DNA of 13,467 nt from Phoronis ovalis (GCA_028565635.1 JAOXYB010037995.1:1-13467); one strand, 5' to 3'. Counted from the first letter of the stretch, positions 1-10,543 are shown. Notes: generated from the letters alone by a model not told the origin. Translations and numbers: made by a program.

Positions 1-59
1 CAAAATCTTAAAATAGCATTTAACTTACGAAAATGATGGTTCTATGTCAATTACAGGTA

Positions 60-206
60 ATTTAGGGGTCATATGGTTATTTTGAGGTCAAAAGGTCAAA
101 AATATTAATATCCAGAAATTTGATGAAAAGTTCAAAAATGAAGTTAAAATGCCATTTAGAGGTTCCCTTAGCTGATTTTGAGGCACAAAATGTTATTCAG
201 AGGTCA
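60..206 (+). repeat. Dispersed GGTCA-rich repeat, copy 1
   Basis: AT-rich block with AGGTCA at 85-90, 93-98 and 201-206. The first two form a direct repeat with a 2-nt spacer. The stretch around 60-99 aligns, with a few mismatches and a 1-nt gap, to the reverse complement of about 2603-2640, so this is one of two inverted copies of a dispersed element in this window. A second shared word, GCTGATTTTGAG, lies at 171-182 and at 2681-2692, but in direct orientation, so the copies are rearranged or the relation is mosaic. The borders are estimates and the family was not identified. Confidence 0.5.
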
Positions 207-1605
207 AGTAATCAAAATCTCAAAATTTCATGAAACGTTCTACAAGAGGTAAAGATCACCCAGAGGTTCTTTGCATCAATGGGTCCAGGATAATCCTAAG
301 AGGTCTGGATAACCACCTATTTCTGTGTGCAACCTGGCCTTTGCTAAAAGGCGTTTCTAGTTTCTGTTTTGTTATTCTCCAGTCAAAATAAATTCCTCAG
401 TCATTAAATGTTTAACTACTGCAAAGTTTTTGTTCTGTGTACTTGTCACTCTCAATAAAAAGTCAGTACCATAGTTTTATTTCTTCATTGACTATGTTGG
501 CCTGTTATAAATGTAATAATTTTAAAACTTACTGGATTTTGAAATAAACCAGCCAACATGACACTGCATTCTATAATCTCTAGGGCATAATAGTGTATTT
601 GAATTAACATTTTAAAAGAAAATTAATGATAACTTTTCAAAAGAATGAATGGAAACAGGTGCATCATAATTTGCTTAAAATTTTATGCTATTCAGTTTTG
701 TACAGTCCTAATTTGTATGCTTGATATGTTTACAATTGACTAAAATCTTCAACTGTCACCTGACCAAATTTATAGCAGATTCTTTCTGTATGGTGCTGTC
801 TACTGATGACTGTGATATATGAACAGTGCAATAAGCCTTCTTGACCCTGGGTTATGATTTTTGGATTCCATACAGGTTGTTTCCTGGGATATTTTATTTC
901 AATGCATAAAACATGCATAAAGCAGGTTATTAAAATAATCGTTAAAATAGTAATAAAAAATAATGTTAATTATATATGCATGTTTTCCAATGTTAACTTG
1001 ACATCCCACACGCAGTGTTAATATAACCAATGGTAATACTGCACTTTTATTTCTTTCTAAGATTTATTAAAATAATTTGAAATCATTTTTTTAGTAACAG
1101 CTATTTATAGCAATTATTTATATTCATGTATTCAATATCTGTATTTCAAATAGTCTCATGATTTCTAGATATTCTGTTATGGAATGTTATGCTTTCTTAT
1201 TTTTTCTATTCAGCTACCCATCCATTACATGTCTTTTCAAGTTTTGTATAACATAATTAAGGAGTTTGAAAACTTAATAGAGGGTAAAAGCATGCAGTAA
1301 CACATCTATATATCAAAGTTGACAGACATTACAAAAGAATTAGGTAGTATTATTCATATTTCATTGAACTATCCTTCAGGTAGTGTTACAATGTACTATA
1401 TGGTATATAATATGATTATCTGGCTGATAGGAGACTCAAGGTATCTATAATTTCAATTAATGCTTTCTTAAAATATTTTGCAGTTAAATAAAGTTTAAAG
1501 AATTAGAATTTTTACAAAACAATTGCAAAACTTAACTGTTCCAGATTTTAAAAGAACAGTCTGCTGGTTTAATAAAATTTGCTGGAAGCTGAGGCTATTA
1601 TTATT
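207..1605. other. AT-rich noncoding DNA, no gene seen
   Basis: All six frames are dense in stop codons. The only open stretch of note is a 62-codon minus-strand frame at 730-918, which has no splice context or recognisable domain that would support it. Nothing resembling a tRNA, long tandem array or promoter was seen. The stretch is either 5' flank or part of a long intron of the plus-strand gene downstream. Confidence 0.6.
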
Positions 1606-1735
1606 AGTCTCAGACTGGAAGGCATGCATTGATTTACCAGGGAATAAAGGCTGTGTATCCGGAGCCTAAAAATATTCCCCAGTTGATCAGGGTCAGTCTG
1701 GGGGTCAGTCTGCTCTAATACACAAGCTCCATGCA
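1606..1735. repeat. GC-richer block with short internal repeats, possible old mobile-element fragment
   Basis: This block is visibly less AT-rich than its surroundings. It contains a tandem pair of GGGTCAGTCTG (1690-1700 and 1702-1712) and an inverted counterpart CAGACTG at 1611-1617. It lies directly beside the 93-nt hairpin, so the two may belong to one non-autonomous element. No open frame or known family was recognised, and the borders are approximate. Confidence 0.3.
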
Positions 1736-1740
1736 GATAT

Positions 1741-1833
1741 CTTTGTGTTTTGGATGATTGCTATACCTGTGTTATGTATTCCAGGACACCTGGAATACAT
1801 AACACAAGTAGAGCAATCATCAAAAACACAAAG
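1741..1833. repeat. Near-perfect inverted repeat (45-bp arms, 3-nt loop)
   Basis: The left arm 1741-1785 and right arm 1789-1833 are reverse complements at 42 of 45 positions, separated by the triplet ACA at 1786-1788. The transcript would fold into a single long hairpin. A 3-nt loop is small for a canonical animal microRNA precursor, so a fold-back transposon remnant or a recent palindromic duplication is more likely. The few mismatches suggest it is young or maintained. Pairing does not extend clearly beyond the arms. Confidence 0.85.
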
Positions 1834-2603
1834 GTGTGTATGTTCTAAGCTAATTTGTTTCTTTTCTTTTAATTTATTTCTTTAGTATGAAAACAACAGT
1901 GAAATTAAAAATTAAGTCTCATGCCAGTAAAAAGGCATAACTGGTATAGCTCTTTGTTGCTTGAATATTGCAGATTTTGTTTGTGCTCCAAGCTTCTGCA
2001 TGATAGGTCATTTAATGGTTAATTGTAATGCTTCTGTAAGTCCTTATAAAATCCTAATCACAGTAAAATAGCTAAATAGTATAGAATTATTGTTGTGTAA
2101 CACAAGTCATCAAAATGTTGATCCTTTTTTGAGATCATTATTGTAAGAGGTAGACAAGGTTAATCTGGTGCATTGTAAACACAATAAAAACTTTAATGCA
2201 GTACTTTAGCAGTTTAACAAAGTGAGCAAGATTTTAGGAAATGTACCTGTTGCATGTTTATTTGCCCCATTTTCAAGTTCTGTCTTATTTATACTACCAG
2301 ACAAACCTCTGATAGCTCAGTTATGTCCATACCAGGATATATATATATAAAATTCTCAGTTTTATGTTTTAGGTACATAAATCAACAGATATGCAAATAT
2401 TTAAGAAAACTGCCATGAGTTTAGGAAAACCAGCACTTGCAAACACTTCTAAGAACTAAGTAGCCTTTTAACAAAGGCAAGGATTACTGCTATGACCTCT
2501 AATGGCCCATTAAAGGGATGTCTTGTGTCTGTAGGCATTATAAAGTTACATCTTTGATAATTTCAGTTTAATGTTTTGAACATTTTAAAGCAGTTCATAA
2601 AGT
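1834..2603. other. AT-rich noncoding DNA
   Basis: No supportable exon. It contains a short alternating AT run at 2337-2349. One TGACCT half-site at about 2493-2498 resembles the words in the neighbouring GGTCA repeat. Otherwise nothing was seen. Confidence 0.55.
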
Positions 2604-2692
2604 TGACCTTTGACCTCTGAAATAACCTTTTGACCTGAAACTTAGTGGCCTAGGTCATGTAAGTGCAATCTTTACCCTTGGCTGATTTTGAG
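2604..2692 (-). repeat. Dispersed GGTCA-rich repeat, copy 2 (inverted)
   Basis: Read on the minus strand, 2604-2616 is AGGTCA-A-AGGTCA, a perfect direct repeat with 1-nt spacing. A third half-site, TGACCT on the plus strand, lies at 2631-2636. The minus strand of about 2603-2640 aligns with about 60-99. The word GCTGATTTTGAG at 2681-2692 also occurs at 171-182. The end coordinates are set by these shared words and the true element may be longer. Confidence 0.5.
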
Positions 2693-5600
2693 ATACTGTT
2701 CTCTCTGAAAATTGGAAGAACAGAAAGAAATTCTACAAACCCAGTAGGATAGATGCCTATCTCTGTTGATCCAGGTTCACATGGGAAATTCATGAAAAAT
2801 TATTGTCAGGAATTAATAGCAAGTAATGCCAATATTAAAATTGACATGCAAACTGGCATTGAGATGTATGCCTGTAGAGTACAGATTACTATAGATGTTA
2901 TAACTTAAGTAAAACAAGTGCCACAGAATCCAATTAATCAACCTGATTACCTTTGTCAGATCACCAAAGAACACCACATTCAGAGTCAGACTTGATTAAT
3001 TTTAACCTAGTCACAGTCTGGGTGCATAACTTAATCCTTACTATATTTTTTTTAAAATAGGGTTATTGCAAATTTTAGAAACTATAAAAATCCTGTAGAA
3101 AATGGAGGCTTATGAATTAGAAGCAGCAAATTCTTGTTTAATGGGGGAGTTGAATTTCACAAATTATAAAATCTGGTAAAGGGAGATGTACCAATGATAG
3201 AATAGTATGAAATGTTTCCCTTATCTTTAAAGAACAGACTTTAGCTATGTGACATCTCAGTTTAGCTGATTTGTTTATCATTCATATACTTTCTAGTTTT
3301 ATGTTGTTTACAGACTCTTACATTTTTGCCTGAGGTGCAGATTACAGAAATGCTGAATATAGGGAGATGTGCTACCCAAATGGGTCACCTAGAAATGGAC
3401 CAGTCCACTTTTAAAAAAAAAAAAAGATGATTTAGAGCAAAAATCCTAGAAATGAGCAATTATTCTACAAATGTGTTCTAGAAATAGGTCCGTTTTCAAG
3501 CCCGCAATCATAAAAGGTGTAGGAGAATATTTTGATTTTGGGCCCCATGCAGCTGCAAAATAAACCAATAGTCCACAAGAATTTTTCTGAGATAAATGTA
3601 TTGTTTTTATGATGTTTAGAAACTTGAAGTAAATTGCATGGCTTAATTTTGGATTTTGAGGATTGCATGTGTACTGGTATAATTTATTTAAGAAAATCAA
3701 TTAGGGCGTTGCCCTTTTGGTCAAGGTGGGTCAGAAACTGCAACAACAACAATGATGATTATTGTGTTTGCAGGCAAAAATTAGTCGGACTTAAATGCAA
3801 ATGAAGGTATGCTATGCAGTGGCAAATAAAGGACAAAGTACAACCTGCTGATACTATAAAGAATTGAAAAAAAACATCCAAACTTCCATTTCTGTGCAGC
3901 TGTGCATGTACTTAATCCTCTGTCAATGTTACTATACCCACACACAGATTACAAGAGTTATCTAAAAAAAATCCTTATCTGCTGTCTAGCTATGCTATTC
4001 GCCATATATTTGGTCAACTGGATCCTTTATAATATTGAGGTTCGGCAAGCCTGAGGATATTAGGAAATTATGAAGGTTTACTTACCTGGTGTTTGTACTT
4101 TTGTTGTATAACATTTTGCTGTAATGCATCCAACAACTGCTAAGAATTATAAGATGTTTATTACAGCTTGATATCATGTTTGTTTGTGTAACAGGTATGG
4201 TTTTCTTTTTCATTTCAAGGATGATATATATTCTGTCTGTTTCATTCAGTGTTATACAATTGCGATATAAGGCAGGCTGTTTGTAGCTGTAAAGTTTTTG
4301 GTATATACTGTTTTGTGTAGAGATCAATAAGTATTTCCAGAATACATGGACAGGGTGGCAGGACTACTGGACAATCATAATTCATATTTAATCAACCCTT
4401 TAACACAACTGTGACATATCAAGTCTTTTTGGACATAGTTATAAAATGTAAATTTTTATCACAATTCACTGGCCATGAATATTACTGCCTTTATACTTCT
4501 TTATTAACTTTTTGTCATCTGATGTTGTTGGTCATAACTTATGGACACTACATGCATGTACAAAGCAAGCTATAGTAAATTGTTGCAGCGTATCACCCAA
4601 GTATTCGATAAATTGCTTTGAAAGTCTTCATGGTGGCATGTATGTATGCATAACAGGTATGTCATACAGATTGCTTCAATATTCTACTGTGTTGTCACTA
4701 CTGTCACTATATAATTCTCTGCATTTGTTTAGTATTCTATGCAACATAGTTTATGCTCCAACCACAGACTAGCCAATAATGGCATGTGACATAGAGATAT
4801 TACACATCACACTTTAAAAATGCTATGTGACAAAAGAGCATTATTTTACCCGCTAAGGGAAGTCCTGAGACAAACATGGCTAGTTTGTGCATCAGTTGCT
4901 TTTGACATCACGAATCTAAAGTTATAGAGCATTGTGCAATGTGACAAAACAGTTTCATCTTGAGAAAAACTGTAATAATGCTTTTTTTGTTGGTGTGTTC
5001 AGTTTCTTTTGTTATAGATGTAAGTAAACAATGCATATATACCTACATCCTGTTTTTTTTTCTCACAATTTTGTAAACATGTGGGCATGCTCCTGTAACA
5101 TACGGTTATTAATGTACTCGATATGAAGTGAGAATGTGACATTGCTGTGCATATGTTTTGGGATAAAATGTTTATCTCATTTTTGCAGTTTAGCAATTAT
5201 ATTAAAAAAATAAGATACAACTATTATCTTTTTAAAGTTCACGAGTTCATGCTTTATCTTTCACTTTGCACATTATTGTGTCTATATGTTTTTATTGGTG
5301 CATATTTGCCTATACATTCTATCCTTTCTGTACAGAATTTTTTATCCTACCCCATTCAAAGAGAAAGGATCAGATTCTGTCCCTTGGCTGTGGAATTTGG
5401 TTCCATGTAAAGTTAGGGGGCTCTGGCACATTTAATTTCTAGAGGATACCCATAGTGTTTTAATTTTTGAAGAAGTGGCTAATCGACTACTTTTTGGAAT
5501 AGCATGACCGTTTACATGGATGGATACATTATATTATTCATTAAATTAATATTAAAACACCCTTGCTATATATCTACTGATAAAGTCTCAGGATATAAAA

Positions 5601-8058
5601 TAAGTATTTCAGTTTTTCTCCTGGATGTTTTCCCATTTATTTTCCAGTAATCTGTTTTCCAACTTCCCCCTTAAGGAACTGTTCAGTGTTATTCCTGTAC
5701 AATGGTCAGTGAGTGTCACCTGTAATTGCTGAGCTAATTATACACCTGATCTGTTTATTTTGCATACTGTTCCCACTTATATTTGTTTAGTCCACCCTTA
5801 TAATTGTCTTGAGGCAACTTTTACCATTAAGTTTATTTACTGGGAGGAAATTGTAACAGGTAGGTCTATATAAAAAGTATTTATCTGCAACATAAAATTG
5901 AAATTTAGAAAATATAGGTTTTCTTTGCAATGTGCAAAGTACTATGGAATATAGCATATAGGTACTGTAGGTACTTTATACCAGATGCAACAGGTTTTTT
6001 AACTGATTTTTGACTGATATATGATACTTTCTCACACCATTCTGAAACACCTACATAATATGCACCTGTTGCTTATTACAACAAATTGTACTGATGTTAT
6101 CATAATTTGCCATAGAAAGTTCAAGTTAGTTTTTCCTGTCTAGAAAATATAGAATTTCCTATGTTATAAAATTCAAGAAGGTATAATCGTAACTTAAAAC
6201 AAGTAGTGTTGGGTTTAATATTAAGACAATCAGACATTTTAATAATTTAAATTAAAAAAGCTAGGAAACAAACATTCTCCTGTGTGCATAGGTTGTATGT
6301 CTACATGCACCAGTTAATAATATTCCATCATTTAGTTTCAATACTCATCTTATCATATGTATCATGGTAATTAACGTGTAGTAGTTAAAGTAAGTAAATT
6401 AAATCAATTCTAGACCTAGTGATATTATTGTATATTTAATAGCAGTACGTTATGTCATTGCTATATGAACCATTTTCACAGTAATGAAAATGTAAATTGA
6501 CATACCTTTTACCTGGTTTTAAAATGTGGATGAAAAAATTTATATTATCCTAAGTGTAATCTGTTATGTACATGTGTGCGGGCTATTTGTCATTGTTCTG
6601 TTTTATTTGCTGTATCCTGATGAGGGCTTTAGTTATTGAGGATAAAATTAAGGGCATTTATTAACAAATTTTATGATTTCAACTATTTTGAGATCCAATA
6701 TTCATTTTATCCTATTTTATTAACCATTAATCATACCTTTTCACTAATTGTTTTCACATTGTGTTCAGTACCTTAAGTAAATTCTATTCTAATCTAACCA
6801 AGAGTATAAAATAATGTTTTCTCAACCTTCTTTACTCGGGAAGTTAGTGGTTTTCATATTATTCTTTTACTATCTGGTTTTGTTGCCGTTTCATGCATGG
6901 CTGATTAATTGGGTGCATTTCAGGAATTGCTAATATCTAGGTATAAGGTGACAGAGTCACCGCTTGGGTCATATTTTTGGACAAATAAAAAATGAATGTG
7001 TCTGTATATATCTTATAATAGAGAGCAATGAGTATTTGATTTTAATAGTGCAGACTGAGTTAAGTTCTGGTGAAGTGGGTTGGACTGGTTAAGTAACTAG
7101 GGCATAGCGGACTGAGCGGTCATCTCTTGAAGTTTAATTTTCAATGCAAGTCAGTAAATAAACCATTGTTAATTCACTATCATAGTGTTATTCATAAGCA
7201 TTTGAGCAAAACAAGAAATGAAGAGACAAATTTCACATGAAACTTAAGTTGTTTTTTTGAAATAAGAATGATGATTAGTAATATTTTCTTGTAATGTAAA
7301 CAGCTGGTGGTGAGAAAATACTTGATAACCACGTTGTTAAATTATCTAAAAACAGTAAAATATAAATGTGTAGGCATATATAATATAAAAATTTCCTCGC
7401 AGTGAGAAATCCAAGAAGTATTCAATTCTGGTTTATATAAAGAAAGCGCAGTTCAAAATGTTATCTCTACTCGATTGCCAACTGCCAATGTGATTGCCTG
7501 CATTTTTCAGACATATTGCTTCTTGTCTATTTATATAGAAGGCATTGCTGCTCAATATCAAAATAAGTAATTTTGAGAAAATTTTTAATGTTTTGCTTAA
7601 TATTCCGAAAATGCAGAAGAAGCAACATTTGAAATATGAAATAATGTGTTATACCATGGACCGTATTCTATTAGATGTACGTGTGGTGTATGCAAAATAT
7701 TGTTGCTTTTTGAATTTTGCCCTATGCTTTACAAACTTATACAATACTGAGCAATCATGTTTATTTGCATATACCAGGCTTGACATTTGATTTTTTTCTT
7801 TTGTCACTGGTATTATATGGTATTGTTTATAACATGTATAGGTGTACAACCAGGGCATTCTGGTAACAAACACTGAAATGTATAATACAATAAAGTATTT
7901 TCTGACCCCGACTTAATATTTTGATAAGTTGGATTTTATAAGCAACAGTCAGCCATAGATGATCACTTCTTTTGGTAAGATGTAACTAAATGCACCATAT
8001 CTTGTACCATATATATGAATGTACATATTTACTACCATATTATACATAATAATATTAA
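2693..8058. other. Long AT-rich noncoding stretch, probable intron or 5' flank
   Basis: About 5.4 kb in which every frame is interrupted often and no open stretch shows the Ser/Tyr/Lys bias of the gene downstream. Minor features are a 13-nt A run at 3413-3425, three CTAGAAAT words between about 3390 and 3487, and a 6-bp stem with a 3-nt loop at about 6950-6964. Strings resembling splice donors occur (for example after 4655 and after 5859), but they are expected by chance in this much sequence. The next exon (8081) needs an upstream exon ending in phase 1, which was not located, so the gene's start lies either unrecognised here or outside the window. Confidence 0.5.
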
Positions 8059-8087
8059 TTTTATTGTTTAACCCTTTCAGGTAAGAG
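8059..8087 (+). promoter_or_regulatory. 3' splice acceptor fused to a donor-like GTAAGA (possible recursive splice site)
   Basis: A T-rich tract runs into CCCTTTCAG ending at 8080, a good acceptor. The bases immediately after it, GTAAGAG from 8081, also match the U1 donor consensus. Such a back-to-back acceptor and donor is the pattern of recursive splice sites known from long introns of flies and vertebrates. Here it sits at the 3' end of what may be an intron of more than 8 kb. That it is an acceptor is well supported by the open, phase-compatible exon that follows. Recursive use is inference. Confidence 0.5.
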
Positions 8088-8182
8088 AGGTATTTTGGGT
8101 CGTTCTGAGTCAGCAGGCAGCTATTCATCGTTTGTTCAGAGAGGCACAGCATCAGGTTACAGTTCAGATTCATATGCACCAG
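8081..8182 (+). CDS. Exon 1 in view of an unidentified Ser/Tyr-rich protein (internal exon)
   Basis: A 102-nt exon between an AG acceptor at 8079-8080 and a GTAAGA donor at 8183. Of the two open frames, the one starting with a split codon (GT completing a codon from upstream) is chosen. It reads KRGILGRSES... and ends ...SSDSYAP plus one base, which joins GT of the next exon to give Gly, matching the Ser/Tyr-rich composition that follows. The frame starting at 8081 is also open but encodes an unrelated composition and does not join the next exon in phase. Both borders are phase 1, so the exon could be skipped without a frameshift. The upstream exon was not found, so this is not the N-terminus. 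Confidence 0.75.
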
Positions 8183-8900
8183 GTAAGACATTGTGATAAG
8201 ATATGTTCTTGTATTTTAAAGTATGAAACAATAGTAAAACTTCCCTGGACATTTCTTGCATTTGAAGGGATTTTCATGTTGGCCTTATTTTTTGGCCGGT
8301 TTTCACAATTTCTTTCCTCTGTGATATAATTTAATGTATCACCATACTCCTCTGTATGAACAATATGAAATTCCCACTCCTCATTTCACATGTAACAATC
8401 AGTAATTAAAATTTCTCTTCATTGTCACAACAAACTTAACTTTTAAGTGATTGTTATGAAAAAGACTACACTTTAGTTGCGGATAGGATTTGCTCGTTCT
8501 TTTAAGAACATATGATATTTGTTTGATAATTTTAAAATTCAAGAGCTTTTCAAACGATATGCATGCTATACAAACTAACCCAGGTATTTGGCAAATATAT
8601 TGCCCAGAAATATGCATATATGAAACATGCATTTTATACAAGCATACAGACTGGACATGCTATTGACACTGAACGATTAGGTGTACAATGTACTAAAATC
8701 AAAAACTCTGGCGACTGGACATGCATTGTTTTACTGTATAACATGAGCTTGCTATGATATTGGATTGATAAGGTATGGGAATGTTTGACATCACAATGGT
8801 ATGACATCATAATGCATGACATCAGAATGATATGTCAGAATATATGACATCAGAATGGTATGACATCACAATGTATTATACTATTATTTGTGTCTTTTAG
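8183..8900 (+). other. Intron of 718 nt
   Basis: It has a strong donor (CAG|GTAAGA) and an acceptor TGTCTTTTAG ending at 8900. It is AT-rich with stops in all frames. Its last 120 nt carry a short TGACATCA minisatellite, listed separately. Nothing else was recognised inside. Confidence 0.75.
8786..8875 (+). repeat. TGACATCA minisatellite just upstream of exon 2
   Basis: Five exact TGACATCA words start at 8786, 8802, 8817, 8845 and 8861, spaced 16, 15, 28 and 16 nt. A degenerate copy (ATGTCAGAAT) fills the 28-nt gap. The unit is roughly ATGACATCACAATGGT with C/G/T variation. The array ends about 25 nt before the exon 2 acceptor, in the region where branch point and polypyrimidine tract normally lie. 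One further copy lies at 9838-9845, just downstream of the exon 2 donor. Confidence 0.8.
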
Positions 8901-9819
8901 GTACACAAATTGTAACTGCAAAAAGATTTGTTCCAAAAGCACAGACTTTTGATTACAGCAATCTTCACTCATACAAAACAGATTACGAGAACAGTACATA
9001 TTCAAGTTATGATTCCAGTTCAAGATATAGCAGCCCATTGAAATCTCAGGAACATAAAAGGAATACTACTTATTCTGGAGGTCCTAGTTCGTACAATAGT
9101 GGATCAAAATACTCATCCAGTCTGAGAGATACTGGAACTGTACAAGCACCACTAAGTCACGCTAGTACGGATTCGAGTTACTTGGCAGCACCAAGCTATA
9201 GCTCTAGTCCTTACGAAAGTAGAGTAAAATACTCAAATTTAACAGACAGCAAAGACAAATATAGAAATTACAGCAGTGATTCAAGGCCTTATAGTCTAGG
9301 TACAAGCTTCACATCTAGAGATAATAAGTTGCAAAAGAGTTACAGCACTGATCCGTCATATACAAGCGGTCTAGACTACTCCAGTCACAACAGGTTAGAA
9401 AAAAGTTATAGTGTTGATTCTGGACCTCAGAAATATAGGCAAGGAGCCAACAATCATCCGCAGACTGCCACAGATTCGGCGTATGCTAGTGTGGGTTACT
9501 CAACAGGATATAACAGTGCTGATAGGTCTTATTACTCTAGTGCGGCATCGTTTTTGTCGCACTCCCAACTATATGATTTAACAGTGCAATCTCGTAAAGA
9601 CAGCTTAAACACATCTGGGAGATATTGTGATTCTCCTTACAATTCGAAATATTCACAAAATTGTAACAAAGATTATTTGAGTAGTTATGATTCACCTGGG
9701 CAATCCTCTAGTTTTGGACCTGTAACTTCCGGATATTCAGATCATACTTCTAAACACTACGGACTAGGATATACAGGAATGTCTTCTAGATCGTCCGGTA
9801 CTACACCTACTGCCAGAAG
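8901..9819 (+). CDS. Exon 2 in view: Ser/Tyr-rich low-complexity region
   Basis: A 919-nt exon, open throughout, with acceptor AG at 8899-8900 and donor AG|GTAATT after 9819. It encodes 305 full codons plus split codons (Gly at the 5' junction, Arg at the 3' junction). It is rich in Ser, Tyr, Gly, Asn and Asp in recurring SY/YSS patterns such as SSYDSSSRYSS and SSYNSGSKYSSS. It contains a degenerate 22-residue repeat: NKLQKSYSTD at 9323-9352 and NRLEKSYSVD at 9389-9418. Cysteines and tryptophans are almost absent, and no folded domain, signal peptide or membrane segment is visible. This composition is typical of intrinsically disordered, possibly condensate-forming regions, which is an inference. 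A Met codon at 8888 lies upstream of the acceptor and is not considered the start. The function is unknown. Confidence 0.9.
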
Positions 9820-10543
9820 GTAATTATTGATTTTTGATGACATCACCATGCTGGAAACTTTTGAAGGTATTTCTGCTCTGTAGGCTGACAATAAAATTTA
9901 CTTATAAGCACCAAGAAATGTAAACAAATGTAGAAAGTTTTTGGATAGTAACACCGCTATAAGTTTCTCTCAAAATTCCCAGTCCCCTAAATATTTTGTT
10001 TTGCACGATCTGATTATCATAAAAAAAGTTTGAGATTGTTGAATGGTTTATCTTGTTCTATTATTGATACCAACACAAGTTTCATAATTTGATATGCTCA
10101 ATGAGGCGATTACCATTCATCAATAACAAATGGGTAAAGTCACCATTTCCTACAGCAATTTCCATATCTCATTTCAAATCACTAATAAATAGAACTTTAA
10201 CACAGCTGCCATGAATGATGCACATTTTACGCTTCAGAATCTCAGTTACTAAGATATAATGGAAAATACCCCATTTACAATTCACCAGTTTGTTTCAGCT
10301 GGTTTCACAATGTACCACAAAAAAATGGCACGGAATTTATTGTTACGGAACACGTATTAACGCTCCCTTAACAAGCTATTTCGGAATACTGCTCTCTCAA
10401 ATAGATGTCGCCAGGACTTTTCACATTCAATAGGGCAACACTTTACATAGTAATTCATGTTTTGTTTGATGTTCAAGCCCTGATGATATGCTGCCATCTA
10501 GTGGTTTGATTTCTTTTAAAATGTCTCATCGTCTCTGTTCTAG
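9820..10543 (+). other. Intron of 724 nt
   Basis: The donor is AG|GTAATT and the acceptor tract is GTCTCTGTTCTAG ending at 10543. In-frame TAA follows the donor at once, so retention would truncate the protein. The last 56 nt are open in the frame of exon 3 and include ATG codons at 10488 and 10521, which could serve as starts only if an alternative promoter exists here. A TGACATCA copy lies at 9838-9845. Nothing else was recognised. Confidence 0.75.

Noticed and set aside
730-918. Minus-strand open frame of 62 codons with relatively exon-like composition and an EIKYP string
   Set aside because: The EIKYP string vaguely recalls the EIKCP-type core of YqaJ-like nucleases, but nothing else in the frame supports that family. 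There are no clear splice borders and the frame is short. Treated as chance or, at most, an unidentifiable relic.
3446-3700. Two overlapping minus-strand open frames of 84 and 67 codons
   Set aside because: They are in AT-rich DNA, have no domain or splice context, overlap each other in different frames and lie beside a 13-nt A run. Most likely chance.
4512-4772. Plus-strand open frame of 86 codons
   Set aside because: It is Leu/Cys/Ser-rich in AT-rich sequence with no domain and no conserved start context, and it is not longer than expected by chance in a window this size.
5791-5859. Possible upstream exon of 69 nt with acceptor TTTAG, donor CAG|GTAGGT and the phase-1 end that exon 8081 needs
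   Set aside because: The phase fits and one frame is open, but the composition (Phe, Ile, Trp, Cys) is unlike the gene and a 69-nt open frame with chance splice sites is expected in 8 kb. A similar chance exon can be drawn at 4589-4655.
6950-6964. Short stem GGTGAC-AGA-GTCACC
   Set aside because: Six base pairs is within chance expectation for a 13-kb window, and nothing around it gives it a role.
7080-7150. tRNA-like string (TAGCGGACTGAGCGG) suggesting a tRNA gene or SINE head
   Set aside because: The A-box match is imperfect, no B-box (GGTTCGANTCC-like) follows at the right distance, and no cloverleaf could be drawn.
8888-8900. ATG at 8888 as a start codon for exon 2
   Set aside because: It lies within the acceptor region TGTCTTTTAG and the exon joins exon 8081-8182 in frame with matching composition.
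10488-10543. ATG at 10488 as the start of a 683-codon gene
   Set aside because: The bases 10531-10543 form a good polypyrimidine tract and AG, and splicing at 10544 joins exon 2 in the correct phase. The upstream open codons are best read as intron. An alternative start remains possible but unsupported.
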